Below, piece by piece: positions 1 to 5,950 of a stretch of 6,103 bases of DNA. The notes beneath the pieces were generated by a model that worked only from the letters and a program-made list of their open reading frames with translations, made no database searches and had not been told where the DNA came from. Positions within the stretch are counted from its first letter, which is position 1, and each line of letters begins with the position of its first letter. This DNA is from Sulfurovum sp. (GTDB taxonomy: Bacteria > Campylobacterota > Campylobacteria > Campylobacterales > Sulfurovaceae): assembly GCA_030634925.1 (NCBI GenBank), contig DAOVZV010000077.1:1-6103 (forward strand), given 5' to 3'. Position numbers and translations under genes: made by a program.

Positions 1-1
1 A

Positions 2-430
2 GTTGCAAAAGCTGCTCATATTAGTTGGGTACAAAGAGCTAAACTACTTATTGGTGGATTTACAATAGATGAAGACTCTATTCCTGTAAACTCTACAGAG
101 TGTAGATTTGGGTCTTGGTTTTATAAAGATGGTCAGAGATTGAACTATCTTAGAAATAATACAATTGAATCTATGTCTGAAATAGAAGAATTACATTTCA
201 AACTACATGATATATATCTAAATATATACAAGATATATTATGATGGAGGTAAAAAAGGTTTTTTTACAAAAATGTTTGGAATGAAAAAGAGTGTCGGAGA
301 TGCAGATAAAGTATTGGCAGAGGCATACTATTTTGAATTGGAAACAATATCAAAAGAGCTTGTAAAAAAACTCAATCTGATGGAACGGCGTATCATTGTA
401 GTCAATGATGAAGAGATAGCTGCTATATAA
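2..430 (+). CDS. Stand-alone CZB (chemoreceptor zinc-binding) domain protein, 5' end cut by window
   Basis: The frame is open from base 2 to the TAA at 428-430, giving 142 visible residues. It shows the CZB pattern (PF13682 family): an H..W motif near the visible start, an E-C-R-F-G-S-W-F-Y motif, then H-F-K-L-H, so the four expected zinc ligands (His, Cys, His, His) are all present. A basic KKGFFTKMFG stretch and a helical tail ending MERRI follow. In known proteins CZB domains bind zinc and act in chemoreceptors and diguanylate cyclases, and the zinc-cysteine pair can respond to oxidants such as hypochlorous acid. Alignment with the next gene suggests only about 11 residues are missing, so this is probably also a small cytoplasmic stand-alone protein, but a longer upstream fusion cannot be excluded. 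The ATG at 140 is internal: the Cys motif and first His lie upstream of it. Target or partner unknown. Confidence 0.85.
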   Translation, partial: VAKAAHISWVQRAKLLIGGFTIDEDSIPVNSTECRFGSWFYKDGQRLNYLRNNTIESMSEIEELHFKLHDIYLNIYKIYYDGGKKGFFTKMFGMKKSVGDADKVLAEAYYFELETISKELVKKLNLMERRIIVVNDEEIAAI

Positions 431-469
431 TAGCTATCTACACTATTTTACAAAGGTTGTTTAGTAATT

Positions 470-928
470 ATGGATAGGGAAGAGATATTAAATCAATTGA
501 AAATTGGGAAAGCAGTACATTCAACTTGGTTGCAAAAAGCAAAGCAAATAATAGATGGGTTTACTATAAATGAAAGCTCAACTCCTTTATCATCTACAGA
601 GTGTAAGTTTGGTATATGGTTCTATACAGATGGACAGAGATTAAAAAACATCCGTAATAATCCTGCTCAAAGTATGACAAATTTGGAAGAGTTACACTAC
701 AAATTACATGATATATACTCAAATATATATTATATATATTATGGAAGTGAAAAGGGCTTTTTCAAAAAGAAGTTTGGTAAAAAATCAAATGTATCAAAAG
801 AGGATAAGATATTATCACAAGAGTATTATACTCAAATGCAAAATACTGCCAAAGATTTGATACAAGAATTATCTCGTATGGAACGACGAATAACTGTTAT
901 CAATGCAGATGAGATAAAAGATATATGA
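470..928 (+). CDS. Stand-alone CZB domain protein, tandem paralogue
   Basis: This complete 152-residue protein consists of little but a CZB domain. The expected zinc ligands are His17 (H-S-T-W), Cys45 (E-C-K-F-G-I-W) and His76/His80 (H-Y-K-L-H). A basic segment EKGFFKKKFGKK follows at about residues 93-104, then an amphipathic helix ending MERRI at about 140-144. There is no methyl-accepting, GGDEF, PAS or membrane segment, so it should be soluble. It is roughly half identical by eye to the preceding gene over its whole length, with one single-residue gap, which indicates tandem duplication. The start is the only sensible one: a TAG lies in frame at 431-433 with no ATG, GTG or TTG between. 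The only Shine-Dalgarno-like sequence is a distant AAAGG at 452-456, so initiation may be weak. Its TGA overlaps the ATG of the methyltransferase gene (ATGA, 925-928), implying translational coupling. A role as zinc or redox sensor is inferred from the family. Confidence 0.88.
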   Translation: MDREEILNQLKIGKAVHSTWLQKAKQIIDGFTINESSTPLSSTECKFGIWFYTDGQRLKNIRNNPAQSMTNLEELHYKLHDIYSNIYYIYYGSEKGFFKKKFGKKSNVSKEDKILSQEYYTQMQNTAKDLIQELSRMERRITVINADEIKDI

Positions 929-2121
929 GAAAACTGATAGAACTCACTATCAGTCCAAAAGAGTCCTCCAAATACCTAAATGGCTATCCACTCATCCCAA
1001 AAGAGTTATTGCCAAATTGGGACAAGGTATCTAAAGAGGGTACTATACTCAATCTCCTAGATACTCAAAAAAGATTTGTAGCCAAAGGTTATTATGGACG
1101 ACAAAACAAGGGCTATGGTTGGATACTATCTACTCAAAAATCACAAAAGATAGATACCAATTTCTTTGGACTCAAAATCAAAAAGGCATTATCTACTAGA
1201 GCAGATTTTTTTGATGATAAATCTACTACAGCTTTTAGAGTATTCAATGGTGATGGTGATGGTATCGGTGGTCTAACTATAGACTACTTTGATGGATTTT
1301 ATCTTATTACTTGGTATAGTATGGGTATTTATAGCTTTAGAGATGATATAATCAAGGCTTTGCAATCAGAAGTAAACTATAAAGGGATATACCAAAAGAA
1401 GAGATTTGATAACAATGGTCAATACCTAGACCAATCAGATGATTTCTTGTTGGGAGAAGAGGCTAGTTCTCCTATGATAGTATTGGAAAACAATGTAAAG
1501 TTTGCTATATATCTCGATGATGGTCCTATGGTCGGAGTATTTTTGGACCAAAGAGAAGTACGCAGATGTATCCGTGATAGATATGCCAAAGGCAAAACGC
1601 TACTCAATACATTCTCATATACAGGAGCATTTTCTATATTTGGAGCAATTGGTGGAGCGTCCAAGACTACAAGTGTGGATTTGGCAAAGAGAAGCCGACC
1701 AAAAACACAAGAGCATTTTGAGATAAATGGTATAGATGTAGCCAATCAAGAGATAATAGTAGAAGATGTATTTAATTACTTCAAATATGCTATCAAGAAA
1801 AATAAGCTATTTGATATAGTAGTAATTGACCCTCCAAGCTTTGCACGAAGTAAAAAGCATACATTTTCTGTAGCAAAAGATTATACCAAACTTCTACAAG
1901 ATGTGATACAAATCACTCAAAAAAATGGCATAATAGTAGCATCAACAAACTATGCAAATCTAAGTATGGAGAAGTTCAAACTCTTTATAGATAAAGCATT
2001 TAAGGCACAAAATAATCTCTATGAGATAGAAGAGATATTTACTCTACCAAAAGATTTCCAAGTATTAGAGAAATTCAAAGAGAGTAACTACCTCAAAGTC
2101 ATATTTATAAGAAAGAAGTAA
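925..2121 (+). CDS. RlmI/RlmQ-type SAM-dependent rRNA methyltransferase (COG1092)
   Basis: The 398-residue length matches the RlmI (YccW)/RlmQ family of 23S rRNA base methyltransferases. An N-terminal PUA-like RNA-binding domain (about 1-75) is followed by the RlmI-like linker domain with FNGDGDGIGGLTIDYFDG (about 107-124), then a Rossmann methyltransferase domain. The family motif GVFLDQR is at 204-210, the SAM-binding motif I region LLNTFSYTGAFS at 226-237, an acidic SVDLAKRS loop at 250-257, and motif IV DPPSFARSKK at 302-311. Motif VI reads ASTNYANLS (339-347), where E. coli RlmI (m5C1962) has S-C-S. The only cysteine in the protein is Cys215, outside the active-site motifs, so a covalent m5C mechanism looks unlikely. 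Cysteine-less STN.AN versions occur in Firmicutes homologues, some reported as guanine N7 methyltransferases (RlmQ); this is from memory. The start overlaps the upstream stop (ATGA). The exact target base is unresolved. Confidence 0.88.
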   Translation: MRKLIELTISPKESSKYLNGYPLIPKELLPNWDKVSKEGTILNLLDTQKRFVAKGYYGRQNKGYGWILSTQKSQKIDTNFFGLKIKKALSTRADFFDDKSTTAFRVFNGDGDGIGGLTIDYFDGFYLITWYSMGIYSFRDDIIKALQSEVNYKGIYQKKRFDNNGQYLDQSDDFLLGEEASSPMIVLENNVKFAIYLDDGPMVGVFLDQREVRRCIRDRYAKGKTLLNTFSYTGAFSIFGAIGGASKTTSVDLAKRSRPKTQEHFEINGIDVANQEIIVEDVFNYFKYAIKKNKLFDIVVIDPPSFARSKKHTFSVAKDYTKLLQDVIQITQKNGIIVASTNYANLSMEKFKLFIDKAFKAQNNLYEIEEIFTLPKDFQVLEKFKESNYLKVIFIRKK

Positions 2122-2133
2122 CAAAGGAAATCG

Positions 2134-2853
2134 ATGAAACATTACCTACTCATACCTATTATACTACTTTTAGTATCTTGTGGCAATGCAGATACTATTA
2201 GCAAAATACCAGAGGCTTCTGGTATAGATTATTGTAAGTCAGACAAGAGTTTTATAGTTGCCAATGATGAGGGAACATATTATCAGATAGACAAAAAAGG
2301 CAAAATAATAGACAAAGAGAAACTAGGTAAATATGATTTAGAAGGTGTAGTCTGTGAAGATAATCAGCTCATATTTGCAGTAGAAGACAAGGGCATACTT
2401 ATCGTAGATAGGAAAACAGGCAAAAAACAAAAAATCATCATCAATACTATGTACGAAGGCAAGAAAGTAGCACTCTTTGACAAAAAGGCAGGTATAGAGG
2501 GAATAGCCAAATCAGGTAACACAGTATATCTATCCAAACAATCCAAAAAAGCCAAAGAGTCATTTATCGTAGTCATCAAATTACAGCCATATCCATCAAG
2601 AATAGTAGATATAATAGAACACAATATCAGAGATACAGCAGGACTTACATATCATAACGAGAAGCTATATATGGTAAGTGACAAAGAAGATTTACTCATA
2701 GAATATAGCCTAAAAAAGAGAAAAATAACCAAGAAAATTAAGCTAGATGATGGTTCGTGGGAAGGTATAGCCTTTGGTAAAAAAGGAAATATATATCTAG
2801 CAGATGATGATGGAAGAGTTGTCAAATACAAGAAAAAAGATTTGGGACTATAA
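2134..2853 (+). CDS. SdiA-regulated/YjiK-type beta-propeller lipoprotein
   Basis: This 239-residue protein begins with a short lipoprotein signal peptide: Lys2, a hydrophobic run and a lipobox L13-V14-S15-C16. Cys16 would therefore be lipidated and the protein anchored in the envelope. The mature part has repeated blade-like elements typical of the SdiA-regulated family (PF06977, E. coli YjiK): EASGIDY (about 28-34), YDLEGVVCEDNQLIFAVED (about 67-85), GIEGIAKSGNTVYLSKQSK, AGLTYHNEKLYMVSDKED and WEGIAFGKKGNIYLADDDG. Acidic residues recur at the ends of the blades. The family has no established biochemical function. A good ribosome binding site AAAGGA (2123-2128) sits 5 nt before the ATG. The gene starts 12 nt after the methyltransferase stop, and its TAA overlaps the truD start, so it is mid-operon. 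Its maturation would need LspA, whose gene is present in this window only as a remnant. Confidence 0.82.
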   Translation: MKHYLLIPIILLLVSCGNADTISKIPEASGIDYCKSDKSFIVANDEGTYYQIDKKGKIIDKEKLGKYDLEGVVCEDNQLIFAVEDKGILIVDRKTGKKQKIIINTMYEGKKVALFDKKAGIEGIAKSGNTVYLSKQSKKAKESFIVVIKLQPYPSRIVDIIEHNIRDTAGLTYHNEKLYMVSDKEDLLIEYSLKKRKITKKIKLDDGSWEGIAFGKKGNIYLADDDGRVVKYKKKDLGL

Positions 2854-3914
2854 TGATGAAGCCAATATATCCACTAAATGTCAAAAATGAATTTCTATTT
2901 AACTCATCTCCTAGAGATTTTACAGTAGAAGAGATACCACTATATGAGTTTACAGGAGAGGGTGAACACCTCATACTTCAAGTACGCAAAAAAGATATGA
3001 CTACTTGGGATATGATGGATACAATATCCAATCATATAGGTATTCGTCGTAGAGATATGGGATATGCAGGACTCAAAGACAAAAATGCTATGACTATACA
3101 GTATATATCTCTTCCTGCCAAATTCCAAGAGAAACTAGCATCATTTACCCATGATAAAATCAAGATACTAAACAGCACCAAGCACAACAACAAGATAAGA
3201 GTAGGACACCTAAAAGGAAACAAATTTAATATCAGACTCAAAAAAGTTCTAGGTATCCAAAAAGATAAATTAGATTCTGTACTTAATTGGATAAAGGTAA
3301 ATGGCGTACCAAACTACTTTGGCAATCAACGATTTGGTACAGATGGCAACAACTGGGAAGATGGCAAAAAGCTAATAGATGGAGAACTCAAAATCAGAGA
3401 CCGAAAGAAAAAAGAGTTTCTAATGGGTTCATATCAGAGTTATCTATTCAACAATTGGCTATCAAAACGAATGGAAATCAATCTATTATTAGAAAAATTT
3501 AGCGAAGAAGAAGCAGAGAGTGTTTTGGGATTACCATCAGGTAGCCTAAAAGGCACGAAATCTCAACCAAACTTCTTCAAGCTAGTAGAGGGTGATGTGA
3601 TGATGCACTACCCTTATGGAAGACTCTTTAATGTAGAAGATTTATCAGAAGAAGCCAAACGATTTGAGACCAAAGATATAGCACCAGCAGGACTACTAAG
3701 TGGTAAAAAATCCAATCTATCCACAGGTGTAGCAGGTATATTAGAAGAGCCATTTGCAGAAGATATATCACTCAATGGTACAAGACGATATGCGTGGATA
3801 CAAGTATCTAACATCAAAAAGACTTATGTAGAAGAGAAAGCCCACTATGAACTAAGCTTTACGCTACCAAAAGGGTGTTATGCTACCAATGTATTGGATG
3901 TGTTGAGAGGATAG
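2853..3914 (+). CDS. truD: tRNA pseudouridine synthase D (TruD)
   Basis: TruD isomerises uridine 13 in the D-arm of certain tRNAs, notably tRNA-Glu, to pseudouridine. The 353-residue length matches the family (E. coli about 349). Conserved elements appear in order: N-terminal RDFTVEEIPLYEFTGEGEHL (21-40), the catalytic motif GYAGLKDKNAMT (70-81) with nucleophile Asp76, HNNKIRVGHLKGNKFNIRL (111-129), and GVPNYFGNQRFG (151-162). Further on, GSYQSYLFNNWLSKR and a YPYGRLF segment correspond to the TruD-specific insert and return to the catalytic fold. There are two adjacent ATGs (2853 and 2856). The first overlaps the upstream TAA as TAATG; a GGGA at 2844-2847 lies 5 nt before the first and 8 nt before the second, so either may be used. 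Overlap with the lipoprotein gene makes it the last gene of the operon. No sign of damage. Confidence 0.96.
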   Translation: MMKPIYPLNVKNEFLFNSSPRDFTVEEIPLYEFTGEGEHLILQVRKKDMTTWDMMDTISNHIGIRRRDMGYAGLKDKNAMTIQYISLPAKFQEKLASFTHDKIKILNSTKHNNKIRVGHLKGNKFNIRLKKVLGIQKDKLDSVLNWIKVNGVPNYFGNQRFGTDGNNWEDGKKLIDGELKIRDRKKKEFLMGSYQSYLFNNWLSKRMEINLLLEKFSEEEAESVLGLPSGSLKGTKSQPNFFKLVEGDVMMHYPYGRLFNVEDLSEEAKRFETKDIAPAGLLSGKKSNLSTGVAGILEEPFAEDISLNGTRRYAWIQVSNIKKTYVEEKAHYELSFTLPKGCYATNVLDVLRG

Positions 3915-3979
3915 AGTTTTCACAACGACTACACATTTTAAAGTTATCATTTTTAAATAACAATTAAAAAGGAAAACTT
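3915..3979 (+). promoter_or_regulatory. Intergenic leader before the vWA gene, possible promoter
   Basis: This 65-bp gap separates truD from the vWA gene. It has a -10-like TATCAT at 3945-3950 with no convincing -35 box, which is common in Campylobacterota. A small inverted repeat (GTTAT at 3943-3947 with ATAAC at 3957-3961) straddles the region just downstream. An AAGGA ribosome binding site at 3969-3973 lies 6 nt before the ATG at 3980. There is no clear terminator for the operon in front. The promoter call is weak; the ribosome binding site is good. Confidence 0.3.
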
Positions 3980-5161
3980 ATGCAAAAAACAAAAACTTTA
4001 ATCATATCAACAGCCCTAATCTCTGGGCTTTTTGGTATGGAAGCTCCTATTGTCATTCCTGATATATTAAATCCAATCACAAATATACAAAAAGATAAAT
4101 TACCATCAGTCTTTGTCCGTACTGGACCAACCGTACAGATAGGTATATTACTAGATACAAGTAGTAGTATGGATGGACTAATCTCACAAGCCAAAGAGCA
4201 ACTTTGGAAGATAGTAAATGAAGTAGCCAAAGCCAACAAAAACAATAAAGAGGTAGTCATCCAAGTAGGACTATTTGAGTATGGGAAAGACTCTTTACCA
4301 CAATATGAGGGATATTTACAGATGCTATCTCCCCTCACATCAGATTTGGACAAAGTATCTCAATCACTATTTGAACTAAGAACAAACGGAGGACAAGAGT
4401 ACGCAGGGAAAGTGATACTAGAGTCTATCAATAGATTTGTATGGTCTCAGCACAAAGACGACCTAAAACTACTCATCATAGCAGGAAATGAGAGCTTCGC
4501 CCAAGGAAGCGTACCTTATGAAAAAGCTATCAAAAAGGCTAGGGCAAATGGTGTATTGGTCAATACCATATTTTGTGGAGATGGCAGAAGAGGTATCAAT
4601 CTACAATGGAAAAATGGTGCTATATTAGGTGGAGGTAACTACTTCAATATCAATCACAATGATAGAAGAGAATACATAGAGACTCCTTATGATGATGAAA
4701 TCATAATGCTAGGAAGTAGCCTCAATAACACTTATCTAAACTATGGGTCAATGCAAAAGCGTCGAGCCAAAAAAGCAAATATAGCTAGACAAGATATGAA
4801 TGCAAAAACCATATCAAAATCCTCATACATAGAGAGAAATCTAGTAAAATCCAAATCTCAATACACAGAAGCTAGTACTGATATGGTCTCAGCATACATA
4901 GCAAACGAACCAGCAGTAATGGCTATAGCAGAAGCAGAACTCCCAGACGAGCTTGTAGGAAAGAGCAAAAAAGAGATAAAAGAGATTATGGAAACCAAGA
5001 AAAAAGATAGAATTAACCTACAAAAAAAGATAAAAGATTTAGAAGTAAAAAGAGAAAGCTTCATATCCAAAACAACCAAAAAAGATGACAAAAACCTAGG
5101 AAATGCCATCATAAACAGTATCCGTAAACAAGCCATTCAAAATGGATTTGTGTTTAGGTAG
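3980..5161 (+). CDS. Exported von Willebrand factor A (vWA) domain protein, unknown function
   Basis: This 393-residue protein has an N-terminal export signal (Lys2-Lys5, hydrophobic 7-18, likely cleavage about residue 19-22), so it should act outside the cytoplasmic membrane. A vWA domain spans about 50-225. Its metal-ion-dependent adhesion site DTSSS (Asp59, Ser61, Ser63) lies in QIGILLDTSSSMDG, with Thr135 in the second loop (RTNGG). The third loop IIAGNESFAQG (166-176) carries Asn170 where many vWA proteins have Asp. Conserved NTIFCGD (195-201) and a post-domain ETPYDDEI...LNNTYLNYG block (234-256) match a poorly studied vWA subgroup that I recognise from aquatic bacteria. The C-terminal third is charged, with a predicted coiled coil at about 328-368 (KEIKEIMETKKK, LQKKIKDLEVKRES). 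It has an AAGGA site, is separated from truD by 65 bp, and has no functional partner nearby. A metal-dependent protein-binding role is inferred only. Confidence 0.8.
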   Translation: MQKTKTLIISTALISGLFGMEAPIVIPDILNPITNIQKDKLPSVFVRTGPTVQIGILLDTSSSMDGLISQAKEQLWKIVNEVAKANKNNKEVVIQVGLFEYGKDSLPQYEGYLQMLSPLTSDLDKVSQSLFELRTNGGQEYAGKVILESINRFVWSQHKDDLKLLIIAGNESFAQGSVPYEKAIKKARANGVLVNTIFCGDGRRGINLQWKNGAILGGGNYFNINHNDRREYIETPYDDEIIMLGSSLNNTYLNYGSMQKRRAKKANIARQDMNAKTISKSSYIERNLVKSKSQYTEASTDMVSAYIANEPAVMAIAEAELPDELVGKSKKEIKEIMETKKKDRINLQKKIKDLEVKRESFISKTTKKDDKNLGNAIINSIRKQAIQNGFVFR

Positions 5162-5224
5162 TTTAAAGAGTAGGGAGAGTAGTATAAAATAAAAATATTT
5201 ATCTCTTTTTAACTAAAATACACA

Positions 5225-5230
5225 TATAAT
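5225..5230 (+). promoter_or_regulatory. Promoter -10 box (TATAAT) of the gene interrupted by the IS
   Basis: A perfect TATAAT lies 31 nt before the start codon at 5262, in a T/A-rich stretch with a T-run (5206-5210) upstream and no clear TTGACA, as is usual for Campylobacterota sigma-70 promoters. Transcription would start near 5237 and run through the strong AAGGAG site, then into the insertion element and possibly the lspA remnant. Confidence 0.5.
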
Positions 5231-5250
5231 CTAACATATACTTTAAAATA

Positions 5251-5256
5251 AAGGAG
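5251..5256 (+). promoter_or_regulatory. Strong ribosome binding site AAGGAG
   Basis: AAGGAG sits 5 nt before the ATG at 5262 and is the best Shine-Dalgarno sequence in the window. It shows that a real, probably well-expressed gene once started here, although only a few codons survive before the insertion element. Confidence 0.7.
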
Positions 5257-5261
5257 ACTCA

Positions 5262-5271
5262 ATGGCACAAT
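5262..5271 (+). pseudogene. 5' stub of an unidentified gene cut by the insertion element
   Basis: Only ATG GCA CAA plus one base (Met-Ala-Gln) remain before the left inverted repeat of the IS begins at 5272. Read on into the element, the frame gives eight residues (MAQLIGTD) and stops at TAA 5286-5288 inside the repeat. The TATAAT and AAGGAG upstream make a genuine former start likely. The rest of the gene is not found on the far side of the element, where lspA sequence lies instead. MAQ is not the usual start of lspA, so this was probably a different gene. Three codons are too few to identify it. Confidence 0.5.
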
Positions 5272-5294
5272 TAATCGGGACTGACTAAATAGGA
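5272..5294 (+). repeat. Left terminal inverted repeat (IRL) of the IS
   Basis: This 23-bp repeat begins TAATCGGGACTGAC and ends AATAGGA. It is the exact reverse complement of 5927-5949. The match breaks at both ends (5271 against 5950, and 5295-5296), which defines the element borders to within a base or two. It supplies the TAA that ends the interrupted upstream frame. Confidence 0.95.
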
Positions 5295-5316
5295 AAAATC
5301 AGATAGAATAGCAAGT

Positions 5317-5583
5317 ATGAATACAGGAAAAAAATACAAAGCATATAAAAGATTAACAGAGATAGAAAAACAGTTAATAGGAAAGATGCATGAAGAAAAT
5401 ATAGGACAAAGAGCAATAGCAAGAGTACTTTATATATATGTTAGAACAGTGCAATATCATATTAAAAAGTTAGAAAAATATAAAGAGATGTATAAGATAT
5501 TAATTTCATCAATAAATGCTAAAAATACCTTTTTATATTTAATAATAGATGAACTTCTATACCTTTGTAAGAAGGAAAGATGA
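5317..5583 (+). CDS. IS1-family-like transposase, N-terminal part (HTH and first catalytic Asp)
   Basis: The 88-residue frame carries a helix-turn-helix (about residues 13-52: LTEIEKQLIGKMHEEN, then GQRAIARVLYIYVRTV, then QYHIKK), which in this family binds the element ends. The first catalytic aspartate, Asp78, lies in IIDE. After that the frame runs out of similarity (LLYLCKKER, TGA at 5581-5583). The expected continuation lies in the +1 frame: reading GAT GAA CTT, skipping C5557, then TAT ACC TTT gives D-E-L-Y-T-F-V, as in related transposases. The ATG at 5317 is the first usable start after a TAG at 5290-5292; no good Shine-Dalgarno precedes it. Either a programmed +1 frameshift or a one-base insertion has split the gene. 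IS1 itself uses a -1 frameshift, so I favour damage. Confidence 0.8.
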   Translation: MNTGKKYKAYKRLTEIEKQLIGKMHEENIGQRAIARVLYIYVRTVQYHIKKLEKYKEMYKILISSINAKNTFLYLIIDELLYLCKKER

Positions 5584-5926
5584 GAAAGTATATGTATGGG
5601 CTGTAATAGCCGTAGATAGGGAGGATAAGCAACATTACTTTTATCATTTATCAAGAAAAAAGAACAATGAAGCATTACAAGAGTTTGAAAAAAGTTTGCC
5701 TGAAGTAGCTCAAATATATTGTGATGGAAATATGAGTTATTCATCTGTTTTTGGAAGTAAAGCAACCATGGAAAAATCTGTCTATACAAACCTTATTGAA
5801 AGTCTAAATTCAAGTTTGAGAAGTAAGATTTCTTACTTAACTCGTAAGAGTGATAAACATGCTAAAAGTTTTGATTGCTTGGATTATAAATTAGCTAATT
5901 TTTTCTATAGAAAGAATATGCTTTAA
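5549..5926 (+). CDS. IS1-family-like transposase, C-terminal catalytic part
   Basis: This 125-residue frame is the catalytic core continuing from the N-terminal part in the +1 frame. It shows YTFVRRKDEKVYVWAVIAVD (4-23), the second catalytic Asp59 in YCDGNMSYSS, the catalytic Glu84 in TNLIESLNSSLRSKI, and a C-terminal basic helix with YLTRKSDKHAKSFDCL. The ATG at 5549 overlaps the GAT codon of the first catalytic Asp, so a product started here would lack that residue and be inactive alone. Joined to the upstream part by removing one base near 5557, the protein would be about 202 residues, the right order for a compact IS1-type transposase. The TAA at 5924-5926 directly abuts the right inverted repeat. 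Confidence 0.8.
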   Translation: MNFYTFVRRKDEKVYVWAVIAVDREDKQHYFYHLSRKKNNEALQEFEKSLPEVAQIYCDGNMSYSSVFGSKATMEKSVYTNLIESLNSSLRSKISYLTRKSDKHAKSFDCLDYKLANFFYRKNML

Positions 5927-5949
5927 TCCTATTTAGTCAGTCCCGATTA
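5927..5949 (-). repeat. Right terminal inverted repeat (IRR) of the IS
   Basis: A 23-bp perfect inverted copy of 5272-5294, starting directly after the transposase stop codon. Frame 2 is open through this repeat, so the lspA remnant frame reads back into it (ending S-P-D-Y) without a stop until the transposase TAA. Confidence 0.95.
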
Positions 5950-5950
5950 T

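Larger units (their letters stand above)
5272..5949 (+). mobile_element. IS1-family-like insertion sequence, 678 bp
   Basis: The element is bounded by 23-bp perfect terminal inverted repeats and filled by a transposase in two overlapping frames. Its size (678 bp), the HTH module with GQRAIARVL, and the DDE signature (I-I-D-E, then Y-C-D-G, then T-N-L-I-E-S-L-N-S-S-L-R) fit the IS1 family. The classical CxxC zinc finger of IS1 InsA is absent at the N-terminus, so this would belong to a compact, divergent branch; IS1595 or another DDE family is a less likely alternative. No target-site duplication flanks it: the last bases on the left (GGCACAAT) and the first on the right (TGCGTGGC) differ. The left flank is the start of one gene and the right flank the end of another (lspA), so the element probably took part in a deletion or inversion after insertion. 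Confidence 0.87.

Noticed and set aside
414..439. 8-bp hairpin AGATAGCT/AGCTATCT spanning the stop of the first CZB gene
   Set aside because: The stem is AT-rich with a 10-nt loop and is not followed by a clean T-run, so it is a poor terminator; the next gene follows after only 39 bp.
715..745. AT-rich alternating TATATA tract in the second CZB gene
   Set aside because: It is explained by the codons for the conserved N-I-Y-Y-I-Y-Y helix, and the paralogue has a similar tract.
1419..1745. Reverse-strand open frame of 108 codons inside the methyltransferase gene
   Set aside because: It lies wholly inside a well-supported gene, has no recognisable motif and no ribosome site; a shadow frame. 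The same applies to the other reverse-strand frames within truD, the lipoprotein and the vWA gene.
5165..5208. AAAGAG ... CTCTTTTT pair after the vWA gene as a terminator
   Set aside because: The stem is about 6 bp of weak pairs with a loop of over 30 nt; not convincing as a Rho-independent terminator.
5457..5789. Reverse-strand 110-codon frame within the IS
   Set aside because: It overlaps the transposase, including its catalytic core, and has no family features; a consequence of AT-rich coding sequence.
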